From Chara braunii (taxonomy: Eukaryota; Streptophyta; Charophyceae; Charales; Characeae): DNA of 20,807 bases. A program made the translations under genes and the position numbers. The stretch is from positions 1,208,721 to 1,229,527 of the forward strand of contig BFEA01000411.1 in assembly GCA_003427395.1 (NCBI GenBank), written 5' to 3'. Each line of letters opens with the position of its first letter. The stretch's first letter is position 1. Shown here in pieces: positions 1 to 12,041 of this stretch. The notes below the pieces were generated by a model. The model searched no databases and was not told the origin of the DNA. It worked only from the letters and a program-made list of their open reading frames with translations.

Positions 1-72
<72 letters not shown>
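1..72. repeat. (AG)n microsatellite
   Basis: There are 36 uninterrupted AG units at the window edge, so its true length is unknown. It reads as polypyrimidine (CT)n in the GlnRS transcript. Confidence 0.97.
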
Positions 73-75
<3 letters not shown>

Positions 76-126
76 GAACCATGGGTGCTGCTCGTTATGA
101 GATGACATGGGCAAAAGAGGACATAC
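1..126 (-). other. Partial GlnRS intron (donor side) with (AG)n tract
   Basis: On the coding strand the intron begins gtatgtcc at 126 and reaches a (CT)n microsatellite about 50 bases later. The acceptor and the terminal exon are outside the window. Confidence 0.85.
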
Positions 127-256
127 CCAAGCGCTCAAATTGGAATAGATCGCCCACTTTCGCAGATGCAAGAGAAGGAACAGCAAAAGCAGCTGGAATA
201 ACTTCCTTCGACTTTGGATTCATGTCAGAAAGCCAATCCGGCGACTCGCTTGGGTT
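127..256 (-). CDS. GlnRS exon H: distal anticodon-binding barrel, before the terminal exon
   Basis: This exon is 130 nt. The acceptor is attgccag before AACCCAAGC; the donor is TTGG followed by gtatgt, phase 1. It encodes [17 protein letters not shown], then [18 protein letters not shown] and DLFQFERL plus the first base of Gly. D-W/F-L-x-D-x-NP-x-S and FQFERLG are family motifs close to the C-terminus. The remaining part (family pattern Y-F/Y-x-V-D-x-D ... VFNRTV) is expected left of the window. Confidence 0.95.
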
Positions 257-3200
257 CTGGCAATGATGATAACCACATCATTTTGGACATCCAAGCCGAT
301 TTAGCATTTGGTCAATTGCTCAGTTACTCAAAGTCTAATTGGTAATGGATTGATGAGTTCATCAGATGCAATGTCATTCGCACATTAACCAGCTGCATAG
401 CATGCACCAAAAAAAAAAAAAAAAGTTGCATACCATCATACCATGCACATTTTTTGCTACTTGTACAAAGCGAAAACCGTGCAGCATTCAGGTACCACCG
501 GTGCGATGTCTGCATCAAGAAAGCAGTGATCTTACTCGCAAAGGCTCAGCAGAATCAGCATAGACATTGGACCAGTGAGCTTTGCACACTACCATCTTTC
601 CCCCGAATAGCGCAAACGGTCATTATAGCGGTACTTGGGGCAACTCTCAGTCTAGATGCGGCGACAATGACCATCTGTTCTATTCGGGGGAAGACGGTAG
701 CATCAGGCACAACCGGGTGAAACCTGTGCACCACCATCTATAACATCCTGCTCCTTTGAATAAAGAATCTTGCATTCTTATTGAATATTTTGAGTGAACA
801 CGTACGGAATTCGAAGATACTAGTTCAGAGAGAAAAAAAAAAAAAGAGGCACAAAGATGCTAGTCTACTGTCATTCGCATCCACTGAGTTCTGACAATAT
901 GTATTCTTTACAGCGTTGCCTTCTGTAACACCAAAAGCTCGTGCAGCAACCCAAAAACAAAAATATCGTATTGCAGCAAAACGAATCAGGAAAGAAGTCC
1001 AAAGAACTACAGCAAGCTCTGATATTTGTGAAGCCATCTAATAGCATTTAAGCCCATCATCTCAGCCGAGCAATTTTCAAATAAATTTTGTACAGTGCAG
1101 CGCCGCAGACTTCTTTTCAGTTTTTTGTGTTGACTCTGTTCCAGATTTCCTGGTATACAGCTCAAGTGTCACAACACAGTGACTTCCAAGAATCCATGAA
1201 CGAAATTTCAGTTTCTCTCAGGAACATCAGCAAGTGTCGGCAGCAAAGTTCTGAGGAACATCAGCACCTGGCAGCTATAGCAATGTGGTGCTACCTCGTG
1301 GGTATCTTCACATCCTGGTCCAAGACAGCAGAGAAAGATGGGCAAGGAGGGCCTTGGGAGCGGGAGTGGGAAGCAGCAGAGCCGGGTTATAGACTTCGAG
1401 ATTTTGTCTCCACCTTCCACCATAGCTGCACTAGTATCGATCCACATCCACAACCCCCTCATCATCATCATCATTACTTTTTTGAATTTTGAGTAACCTC
1501 ATGATGGATGACTCCAATCAGGAAGTCGCCCGATATCATACAGTTACGACTCTGGCGAGTCTCTTCGAGTGTCTCCAACCACTCTGGGCAGACCTTTGAG
1601 CCTCTACAAAGAAATGTGGCTCGAGTTGGGAGTCCGGAACATGCAAAACATCAACCCATTTCTATTTTTGTTCCTTGATATGTCTCTATCATCATCACCA
1701 GCAGCATCAGCATCTTGCCAACGACGCAAGACATTTCTCTCAATAAAATGAAGTCATCCACAAGGCATGACTGTCCACATTCATGCTTTTGGAGAGACTC
1801 TGGACGTATATTTACTCCATGCATCTAAACTTCAAGGCTTTCTGTCGTTACGGTGGCGGTTGTCAAAAAGGATTTTGTTCTCTCCTCTCGCCTTGAACGC
1901 TGCTTTAGATGAAATAATCATCCTCATCCTCTGCGGTTGTTCATTATCTTCCTGCATCACTGTGCGTGATTGACGTTCGTTTCATGGTTGTATTGCTTTC
2001 AAGTTGGAGTCCAGCGTTGGTGGTCATATAACCGATTTGCAACCTTGTTTTCTCCAAATCAAGTAACTTAGACTTTCTCAAGTTGGCTGGTGTGCCACTA
2101 TGGGTCAAGATTCTCTTGCTGTCCATTGAAGAAGCACCAAAAGGTCTCAGGGCACATTCAGACTACCTTTTGAAGAGAGTCTGGCTGTGAAGCTGTTGTA
2201 AAGTGCATCCAGGAACATACTAGTGCGAGTGTTGCCTCAGAAAGCACTATGCCACCAGCCGAACCTGGCGGTGAAATGCATCAAAGAAAGCACTATGCCA
2301 CCAGCCGAACCTGGCGGTGAAATGCATCAAAGAAAGCACTATGCCACCAGCCGAACCTGGCGGTGAAATGCATCAACAAAAGTGCTGGTGTGAGCATCAC
2401 CTCAGAAACTACTATGCCACCACCATCTTTTCAGATCAGCACAAAAGTGAGTTCAGGCACCACTACCTTTCCTGCTGTTGGGAAAACGGGAGAATATCCT
2501 ACTCCTAAAACATCGGAGGCTGGGCCCGACGACGACCACCGTGGATAAATCTCATCGGCGGTCGTCGTTTTGTTTCCGACTCCTAAAGAATCGGGGCCCC
2601 AACAGCAGCCCACATCGGAAAAGGTAGTGGTGGTTTGAACTGGTTTCAGAAGGGAAAAGAAAAACAAAATGTGTTCACTGTTCAGGATTTTGGACTTTTA
2701 TCAAGTTTTAACTGTTTTATAACAAAAGTTACAAAACCAAAAAAGGCAGTCATGTTGCGTTCAGATTTTTCAAAACAATGACCACAAGATTTGTCCGGCA
2801 CCTCACCTCTGATTTGAAGAGCTTGTCAAACAGCCGAATCTCAACAGTGAGGGGAGAAACACCTTCAGCAGGGGCTCCGACCCAATGGATCACTCCCTAA
2901 GATATCCATAAAACAAGCCACCAAGTGCATTAGCAATAGAACCAACAAAAAACAAATAAATCAATCAACAAAGTTCACAAACTGTAAACCATCGTAATAT
3001 GATTCAACGTTTTCAAACTGCGAAGTTCAAGGCTTATGAAGTTACGAGTCGTTATGACCCAATCACCTGGATGAAATCCAGACAATCTGGTATGCCTGGG
3101 GCAAGCCCCCGATTACCCAGGTTGGCAGACTCTTCAACTCTGACTTTAAACCACCAGTACTTGGCCCAGCTATCGGCCGCGCAAAAAAAATAAGAGTACA

Positions 3201-6200
3201 AACGTTTCTAGTTGGATGAATTTGGGCGCTCCTGTAGTGGCCCGTACGTTTTCTAAAATCGCGTAACGTTAACGGGCACGACTTTAGGAAGTACTGGTGG
3301 TTTAAATTAGGGGGATCAATGGACAGGAACGCAGAATCTGGGCTTCGCTTCTGACCTTATATTACAAAGATCAAAGCGGGACCTTGCTCCAAGTGTCTGT
3401 AGCAAGCACAAATATGTAAATAGCATTCTAAGGGGAGACTCAGAGACAGACAAAAGGTTGATTTTGATACTTTTGGTGAGTGTACGGTCACACAGTGGAG
3501 CTCGGTCCATAAAGGACAGTTGCAGCACTGTGATTTCGTTGCCGAATTTGTAACAGTAGTCAAACTGCTCGACACATTCTTTCTTTTTCTTTTTTGACAA
3601 TTTCTTGATTTATGTGCGTCATCCTTGCGCAGTGGCCGTGCTAATCTTCTCTATACCGTTCCAATTTTAACAGATGTCCACACATTCATTTTCCTTGTTG
3701 GCCAACTCTTCTTATTTTTTTCCTTAATGGAACTGCCAGCCAAACATGTGCCTGGTCCGCAACTAAACACACTCTGTAGTTGGTACCAGTTTCGCTTACC
3801 CGACATATTTTCACGGTTTTTCATTTTTCTAAACAGATTGTAGAACAGCGAAAATGTATTTGCAGGCACCTCTGGAGGTGGCCACAAAATGCTACCCTCA
3901 GCGGTCCAACAGGCTGCTGACATTTGCTATGTGAAACACTGGGGGATGTCATGTGACCCAAAAAGGTCAGCAAATCTGAGAATTTTGCTACGTTAGGTGG
4001 TAGTGTGAGTATGCCCTCATTCTCCACCACTGCTTACCGTCCAGGAAAAAAGCAAGAAAACACTTCAAAAGAAGCAATAAAAATTATAAAGTCAATAACA
4101 TTTCCACCTCGTTTTTTTTTTTTGTGCGTCCCATGCCCCAGATACTATCCACACATCCCCATACCTACACAAATAGAGCAAGTTCTCATTTCCAAACTAG
4201 TCAAGTTCACCAAGTGGGGGGATGTTGACCACAAGGTTGGGGTGGCTGCATCCAGACCAGTAAACCAGACCGCCAGGCTCGGGTGGCTACGTCCAGACCC
4301 GGTGGTCCGGAGGAAATCAACTGCAAGATCAAAACGGGAACATCCGCACTCCTGCAATATCATCATGCCTAATCGAGAAGAAAAGTAAGTGAAACCTTTG
4401 CACACAGGTATTTTATTCTGTCCTGGAAAAGTGCAGCGCAAGCTCAACACAGCTAGGCAGAGCAGTAACTTTCAGATACTGGACCCAGAAAAAGGGCGTC
4501 GATCCGCTACACAACACTCTACACACATTTGGACGCTTTCTGGACCAAGTGCATTCCAACGAATGCAACATTTTGAATGCATACAATCCAGAGAGCATCC
4601 AAATGCATGTAGAGTACTGGGGCGAGGCCTAAAGTTCAGCAGGATCCCCAGATTTGTGGAATGAGGAGTAGATATGTAGCCACTGAGAACTGCACAGTGA
4701 ACCCTAGGCAGAAAAGGAGGGCCAAAAGACCTGTTTTTTTTTTTTTTTTAAAGAACTTAAAAAGAAAGGAAAAAAGGTAGAAAAAAGGACAAGAAAAGGG
4801 GGGCTGCAACATACCTTTGGTTTGGAACTCTTCGCTCGATCGTACTCCACCAGTACTTCTTTCACAGTGCATCCATCATCTTCAAGGACAACACTCTTAC
4901 AGGTCACTGGGTAGGCGTACCTGGAAAGACACAAGCCCAACAGTAAACATCAGTCCAGAAAAGACTACCATTACCGAGACTTATGTACACAAAGAATGAT
5001 AGAGCACACTTGAAGCTCTGCCTCCCATTGTTGCCAGCAATCTGACAGCCCAGTGCATTTACCTTGTCCCTGCTAGGCTATGAATAGGATCACGTTTGCT
5101 TTTTTTTCCTTTCACCGGATCTGTCCTGTAAGCCACCTGTGCTAGCATCAACTCGCGATTCAGGCCCCTGTTGAGGTTGGCTGGCGGCCGACCGAAACGC
5201 GGCGTAGGGCCGCGCTCCACTAGCTGTCTGAACAGAGACAGGGAACTGATGATAGTCAGCGAACTGTCATTTTTTCATGTTGCTGGTGGTGGATGGGTTT
5301 ACAACGCAATATTTTGACCCATCCAGGGTCGCGTTCGGGAGAATTATGCTTTGTGTCACTCGCCGTTCTTCTTCCTCCCCTATTATGCATCTCTCCTCTC
5401 TGAGTTTATGTGTATCTGGATGCCTAAGGTTGTTCTAATCGTCTGAAGGATTTTGCCATGATAATGTGTTAATTGAATTGCAATTACCAGGACGGAGGAC
5501 TGGGACATGTCAACAGCTGTCTGGCACACGGGTAGGAGAACATTCGAGCCTTCGGCATACGAGATGAGATCATTCATTCTCAACGGTACGACACTTGACC
5601 AAGCACTGGATTGCCAAGAGGAGAGTAGAGGCTACGGAAATGCTTCAAAGGGTTGGATCGACGGTACGCGGACAAGGGCCACGAGAAGAGAAAGATCTTA
5701 ATTGGCTGTAACCGTGGTTGAGGTACGAGGTCGTAGCGGACCACCACGGCTGAGAGCAGGTCAACAGGCAGCTTGCAGCACGACCTATACAACAAGCTGG
5801 TGAGTTGATGCTGTAACTTTTCAGGGCATGGGACTTAGAGCAAGTCCACTTTGCCATGGACATCAATCACTCTGCCATGTTGCGCAACCGGGCAGCCCCC
5901 TTCAACACCAGGCTGTTTCGGCAGCAGGCGGCCAGCCATAGCAAAGCATTCTTCAGGACATGCCAGTCATTTAGACAATGGCACACGTGCGAGGTTGGAA
6001 AAGATCTCTGCTTCACTGTTCTATTCCACCCAACATGTAGCTCCTGCATGCACCATCTAGCATGACTGGCTATATGTGACTGAACAATGAGTATAAACAT
6101 GACTCTTACGAGCCACGACCCTGTTCTATTCTGGATGGCGTCAGCTCACTTCCTATCGCCCGGCAAGCAATTGCAATTTTTCACAGATGTCATGTAGCCA

Positions 6201-9200
6201 AATGGACCATCAGAAATCCTAGTTCTTTCCTTTCCCCACAGGACTTTGTCGACCAGGACTTAGTTGAACAGATCATGTGGCCCAATAGACCACGGGAAAT
6301 CCAACTTTTTTCCTTTTTTCGAATAATAAATATTGTCATGCCCCGATGGACAATGGGGGATCACATATTAAGCTTATCAGAACAGATAGTATGGGCCTTG
6401 CTACACTTCACAACACTCTACAATGTCTACATGCATTTGGACGCTTTGTCAAGCAGGTGAGTCAAACATTTTGAATGTATCGGGTCCAGAAAGCATCCAA
6501 ACGCATGTAGAGTGCTGTGTAGAGAACAGAGGCTATATGCTTGATCTAAGCCAAAAGGCTGAGAACGACGACGACTTTCTTAAAAACATTTGTGTATCAC
6601 AGATTTGCCCTCACTGCTGAACAGACTTGAAAGCTTCTCGTAGTACTTTTACCCATTGAATCTGAGCCGCAAAGTCAGCCAGATACGAGGTCCCATAAGC
6701 TTGTAATAAACAGGGGACTGGGTCATGTCACAAAAGGTAGGTAATGTATCCCGTCCTCCTAGTAGGACATTCCTAGATTAGGAAAGTGCCTAGAGGCCAA
6801 CCAGTTGCTTCCATCTATTCATATTGAGGCCAACCAGTCACTATCTCGCTGATTTGGTTCACACACGGCTAGAACACGTGTTCAAACGACTGTTCAGGCA
6901 GTCACTATCCTAAAAAGGAAAACATTTGGGAGTGAGGATGGGCAATAAAAGTTCAGGAGGAGGAGGAGGAGGTTTGTGAGAAGGTAGTGAGGGAGGCAAT
7001 TGATTTCACTTCTGTAGCATGAGCATGACCTAGCAGACGTATCTATGGGTATCAGTTGGCCTGTTCAAATCCAGCTACCTGAGTTTCATTACAATTCCCA
7101 TCAGAGCTCACACTTTTGCACAGGTAATAATTCTCATCCCGGTCAGCATGGGCGGCGCCCCTTATGTGAGGTCAAGAGTGTGGGCAGCCGAGTGCAGAAC
7201 CAGGCCCTCTGCTACCGGTGCATAGTGCCAGGCAGGGAAGACTTTCTTCTATTTGCTATCCTTCTATCCAACATTTTGCTTGGCGGTGAAGACCAACTGG
7301 ACTGGAGGGGCCCAGAATAGATGGGGCATGTGTCTTGCAGGAGTCAATAAAAAGAAAAAAACTCGTCATGACTTTTTCATCTCTCACATGGTCCATTCAC
7401 TCTCGTGATTGGTAGTTTCTTTGTTGAGTTGGCACTTCGCGTATAGGGTCTCTCCGCCTGCCCCAGCAATCCACCAGACAGTATCGTCTTTGTGTTTCCA
7501 AATTTCAGCAGCACGGTCAGCACCCAAAAACGCAGGACCTCTCATGCTTCCTTGTGTGCAAAGAGGAACGCACCCCTTTTTGCCTTTTTGATCTTTTTGA
7601 AGTTCAGCCGACCACATGTGCAGCTAGGCCAGCTATTTCAGAAGGAATGATTTTGCCCACTTGTTGTCATCGTTCTTTCATGCTTATCGAGCACCTCACT
7701 GTGCCTCATTCCCACCACTTGTGCCAACAGTGGGGCTGTCAGTCTGGTTGGTGCCATATGGCTTAAACCACCAGTACATCCGAGCCTCTTTTTCTCCCAT
7801 TGTGGTTTAAGGCATATGGCACTGCTACAGGTGGGTATGCCCTAAAAAGAAATGTGCTTGCATTGAGGACTTACTTTTCTCCACCCGTACAAAGAGTCAG
7901 AACGGGCCCAGATTCAGAAGAACGAGAGTACCAAAAAAAAAAAAAAAAAAAGGTGACGGACCTAATCATTACAACAGCACCTGTTTTCACGAGCTGGATC
8001 GCTTTCTGCCCTCCTACAGTGCATGCCCGCCATGCAGCGGGCGTTCTGCCATTCTGTTGTTTCGTTTTTTGTTTTTTTTCTCCCTTTGGGTAACTAAGGA
8101 TGTCTCATCCGTGCATGTGTTTCCACATGTGCGGGCTGAACCAGCAGGAAAACCAAGTCCATTTGCCTTCAAGCTTCCACCCCCCTGAAAATTTAAGAAT
8201 GAGCCACTCTATTTCTTTTTTAATGCAACTTCCCCTTCTATTAACAAAACACTCGATATTTCAAGTTGTCTGGGGCAATACTGGTGGTTTAAACCACCGC
8301 TACCTCCGAGCCTTTTTGCCGATGTGGAGAAGAACTGTGCACCAAGCTTTGTCGAATCGCCAGCGCAACCGTTTTTCTTTTGTTTTGACTGGCGCCCCCA
8401 GCCACCTTGGTCCAATGGCATCCAGCCTCCGAAGAATGCGGTATAGGTCATATTCACGACTTAGCCTTAGCCTCTGCAAGGTAGTGGTAGCGGAAAAAAA
8501 AAGACAAAAAAGCCAGGACCCCTAATGTTTGGCTGTGTATGCTAAGTTGGCATGGATCAACCTCTTTGATGACCAGATTCATGCTTCTCCACATGGGTGT
8601 ATCAACAGCAGGGCCTGTGGCAGTCTGCAGACAGATGTTTACCAAAGTTAGAAAAGCTTTTGTAACTGAACAAGGCTCTACTGGTTGCCATGTTCACAGA
8701 TGGACCTGGTTGTGAAACGGACAAGGTTTGTTCGTTCTCACCATGAACATAGCATGAATGGGCCCTGGCCTTTAAGGCCTAGGTTTACAAGGACGAGGGC
8801 TCATTAAGATGATTTCCGAAAGGCAAGGCTTAGGTAGTGCTGCTTTATTCCCATGAACTTGGGCGTCAAACTGGCCAGGTTTGTTCTTTCTTGACACGAA
8901 TATAGCACTGCTACGTTCCCATCCTCCTGCGTGCCATTCTAACACACCAGCAGAAAGTGAACCACCGCTACCCACATCCAACCAGATGCACAGGCACAAG
9001 GCTATGCATGTGAGGGTGGGCGCCAATGGTCAAGGGTTGTGTAATGACTCATGCCTAGCTCCACAGGCCCAGCTGTAATGCAACCGCCCCCCCCCCCCCA
9101 CACCTTTCAACACACATGAGCAGATGTTCGATTACTGGGGAAAACTCACCTGAGCATAACAGTCTTGCCCGGTGCAAGCCCGTAGTAGTTCTTAATGTCC

Positions 9201-11998
9201 TGGAGCCGGAAATCGGTGGACTCGATGTACACAACACGCGAAAATGGGACCTGCAAGATAGTGAGGAAACAGAGTAATTAGCCCTGCAAGAGAAAATGGG
9301 TGCTGGAGCTGCAGGATAGTGGACAGACATCGCTCACTGTATGGCTGCGAGCAGATTACAAAAGCAGAGAATTTTTGTCATTTGTGGCAGTGAAAGGGAT
9401 TTGTGCAGGAGGTTAAACCAACCACAACCACAAGACATCCCCATGCAATAAAGCTCTCCACTTGTAAAATCACTGACATGGGATTGCTGTCACTTGAGTA
9501 TTGCCCAAATGTACATCTGGATCATGACGTAAACCAATTTAACCAAGGAACCACTGATTAAGACAATGAAAAGGGCTGTTCATGGAAAACGAACTTGGGG
9601 CTCACCCCCTGAGATAGTAGGCTCGCCCCCCTGGTGAACCTCGACACTCTTCCCAGGCACCAACTGACTGATGGATGAGGAGTTCCCATGTCACCCAGAG
9701 TTAGCAATACCCCTGGATGGATGTCTGAGTGGTTGGAGGTATCAGTCTTGAAAACAGACATATTACAAAATATTGGGGGTTTTGAATCCCCCTCCATCCG
9801 TTCATGTATGTTAATTTACGGATTATGAATTCAGTATTGAAAATGATTATCGAGGAAGCTCGAATTCGTTTTTTGTGGATTTTTATTTGTTCTGTTTTCA
9901 CTGTATTGACTTGTTATTGTTTCTCAGAAGAATCTGTTTTTTTATTAGCTAAACCTTTTCTTTTTCTACATGTACGTTCGCGCGCTTCCCCGCATATGAG
10001 AAAAGTGGTTGGCTTCATTCACACCATACCTATGTGCCGCATAAGGTTCACGCACGCAGGGAACCAACTCTGCGTCTGTATTTTTTTTTTTTTTTAACTA
10101 CACTATATTCTTCTCTCAAATCTTTCATCATCTTTCAAATTCTTTCAGTTCACCTTCACTACCTACCTACCACTACTCCTAAGGCTTAGACAGGGGACCG
10201 CTGCAAACATAGCTTTGTTGTTTCCCTCCAGCCATCAGAGGGGATGCATGTTGTCTCCCCCCTGCGTCTGTATTTCCCTCTATATGTGTGCTGTGACTCT
10301 ACGCAAAATCCACAAAAAAAGCACGACTGTGACAGACTGTTTCGTCAGACTTTCACGGACTCATCAGGAGCTTGCACACTGACAGTCTGCCCAGGATGCA
10401 TTTGATTGATGGATAAGCACTCACCACGTTGCCCAAAGGTAGTGATACCCCTGAAAAAACTGGTGGGCGTTAATCACACGAAACCCGCAATTCTAGCAGA
10501 CTGTCGGTCCAAACCCCTGGCGAGAATGGCAGTAAGTCCGAGAAACTAGTCTGTCACAGCCATAAGAACCAGCTGGGTGTGCGCGTGCTGTACATTCTTC
10601 CATCCGACAGCACTGCACGACAGCAGGGAAATCCATACATGGCGGCCATTGCCGGGGTTGAAAGTTCAACCCCAAGAACAAACAAAGGCCACCCAGATAG
10701 AGATCGCGTCCGCAGCGGGTACACTACAGAATGGTAGGTAGACAACAGAAAATAAAGAAACCAAAAGTTCTGGGGATGAGACACTATCCTTCAACTGTTC
10801 TGGAAGTCGAAGCTAAGATAAAACAAAAAGCAGCCTAAAAAAAAAAAAACGAGACGAAAACCAGACAAACAGTGCAAGAGCTGTTAGAAGACGAGAAACG
10901 GTAATGGCAGCCAAATATATGGAGGGACAAGCTCCAGACAAACAGGAAAAACGGAAAAGAAAAGGGGGGGTGGGGGCTAACAAAGTAAAAGACTATGTGA
11001 AGAAACAGACTGCTGGAAGATGGGAAATATGCACCGAAAAAACTGTGCTACAGAAGCCAACATGGACACAAATGGAGGACAGTACAATGCATGGGAAGAG
11101 ATCAGCCCCCCCCGAGGTTCAAATTGAGAAAGTGCAAGGAAAATGAACAATTAGAGCATGCATCAACAAACAAGACGGCCATCCGGCAAAGCAGTCAAGT
11201 AAAAGCAACACTGTAGCAGTGAATATATAAATTCATCGGTAAATGTAACCTGGAGAAACCAGAAAGGAAAGCAGTAACCGGCACGAGGTTCTTCTTGCAA
11301 AGAGTCGTGTGTCACATACACCGACATGCAAACAAACAGAGGAGCAAAATGTCGACAAATGAGGACTAAATACATATTACATATGTATGCAACAAAGTGA
11401 AGGGATAACAACGCAACAAAGTGAAGGGATAACAACGCAACAAAGTGAAGGGATAACAAGCCATGAAAGAATGATTGGCTGAGAAGGGGTCATGTGCACA
11501 CACGATGGACCACATTAAAAGGGAGATCAGAACGGGGGGGGAAAGAAAAGAAACACAATGCCCAAGAGGAGAAAAAGGCAAACTGGTGGGAAAGGAGCCA
11601 AGGTTCAACAGGAGAAGGTGGGTGGGCTGGGGGGTCGGGGGCGGGAGGGGGTATGAATGACAGCTCGCACTAACAACCATCTCTGAAATAACAGCAACAG
11701 ATGTTCAAATACGGTAGGCAGATGCGACGTAGTACCTTGTATTTTTGCACATCATCCTTAATGTCGGGCCTCACATCTGCATCTAAGAGCTCCACCTCGC
11801 CCTCGGGGAAGTTAGTGATGACAAGCTGCACAATGCAAACAAGAACCAGAGGATAATGCGGTGAGTTCCTTCATTCGAGCCGTAAGACGTCAAACAATTG
11901 AACTATGAAATTCTGAAGACACAAAGCTGGTATGAATGCTGAAAATGATATAAAGCATGGTAACTGTGGAGCTGGACACCCAACACAACCAAGGGGGG

Positions 11999-12040
<42 letters not shown>

Positions 12041-12041
12041 N

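Larger units (their letters stand above)
257..2806 (-). other. GlnRS intron G/H (2550 bp), repeat-bearing
   Basis: This is a phase 0 GT-AG intron. It contains a 112-bp hairpin (589-700), a CATCAT-rich stretch (about 1459-1474 and 1690-1710), a 46-bp x3 tandem repeat (2240-2377) and a 192-bp fold-back (2450-2641). The stretch 740-2230 shows no recognisable gene or RNA; its open frames have no family resemblance. Confidence 0.85.
2897..4814 (-). other. GlnRS intron F/G (1918 bp)
   Basis: This is a phase 0 GT-AG intron. It contains a 162-bp MITE-like element (3145-3306), a U6 snRNA retropseudogene (3580-3679), a short direct repeat of gggtggctRcRtccagacc (about 4240 and 4279), fold-back copy A (4514-4618) and a T17 tract near 4734-4750. 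The stretches 3690-4230 and 2897-3140 show nothing further that I can identify. Confidence 0.85.
4921..9149 (-). other. GlnRS intron E/F (4229 bp), repeat-rich
   Basis: This is a phase 2 GT-AG intron. It contains small hairpins (5290-5335 with 9-bp arms TGGATGGGT/ACCCATCCA), a diverged 50-bp direct repeat (6183-6317), fold-back copy B (6400-6524), hairpin 7751-7822, an A19 tract near 7933-7951, palindrome 8283-8298 and a diverged direct repeat (8725-8757 and 8877-8910). The stretches 5400-6180, 6530-7740 and 8330-8720 hold nothing I can identify; open frames there lack family resemblance. Confidence 0.85.
9251..11735 (-). other. GlnRS intron D/E (2485 bp)
   Basis: This is a phase 0 GT-AG intron. 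It contains a dispersed direct repeat pair (9665-9717 and 10403-10453), a T-run near 10080-10095, a fold-back (10327-10559), a 24-bp x3 tandem repeat (11389-11460) and a G-run cluster (11620-11651). The stretches 9330-9660, 9720-10070 and 10570-11380 show nothing recognisable. Confidence 0.85.

Noticed and set aside
72-266. 64-codon plus-strand open frame
   Set aside because: It is the antisense shadow of GlnRS exon H.
1088-1492. 134-codon plus-strand open frame ending in His-rich sequence
   Set aside because: The His run comes from a CAT microsatellite; no domain recognised.
2240-2377. CRISPR-like array
   Set aside because: The repeats are head-to-tail without spacers in a spliced eukaryotic gene.
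3596-3679. Functional U6 snRNA gene
   Set aside because: The 5' stem-loop is absent, the ACAGAGA box is altered and there is no terminal T-run; TSD and A-rich tail indicate retroposition.
7028-7085. tRNA-like or tRNA-derived SINE (GTTCAAATCC resembling a B box)
   Set aside because: The flanking T-stem does not pair and no convincing A box or acceptor stem was found.
8100-8525. 141-codon plus-strand open frame
   Set aside because: It runs through a palindromic MITE-like repeat and low-complexity ends; no recognisable domain.
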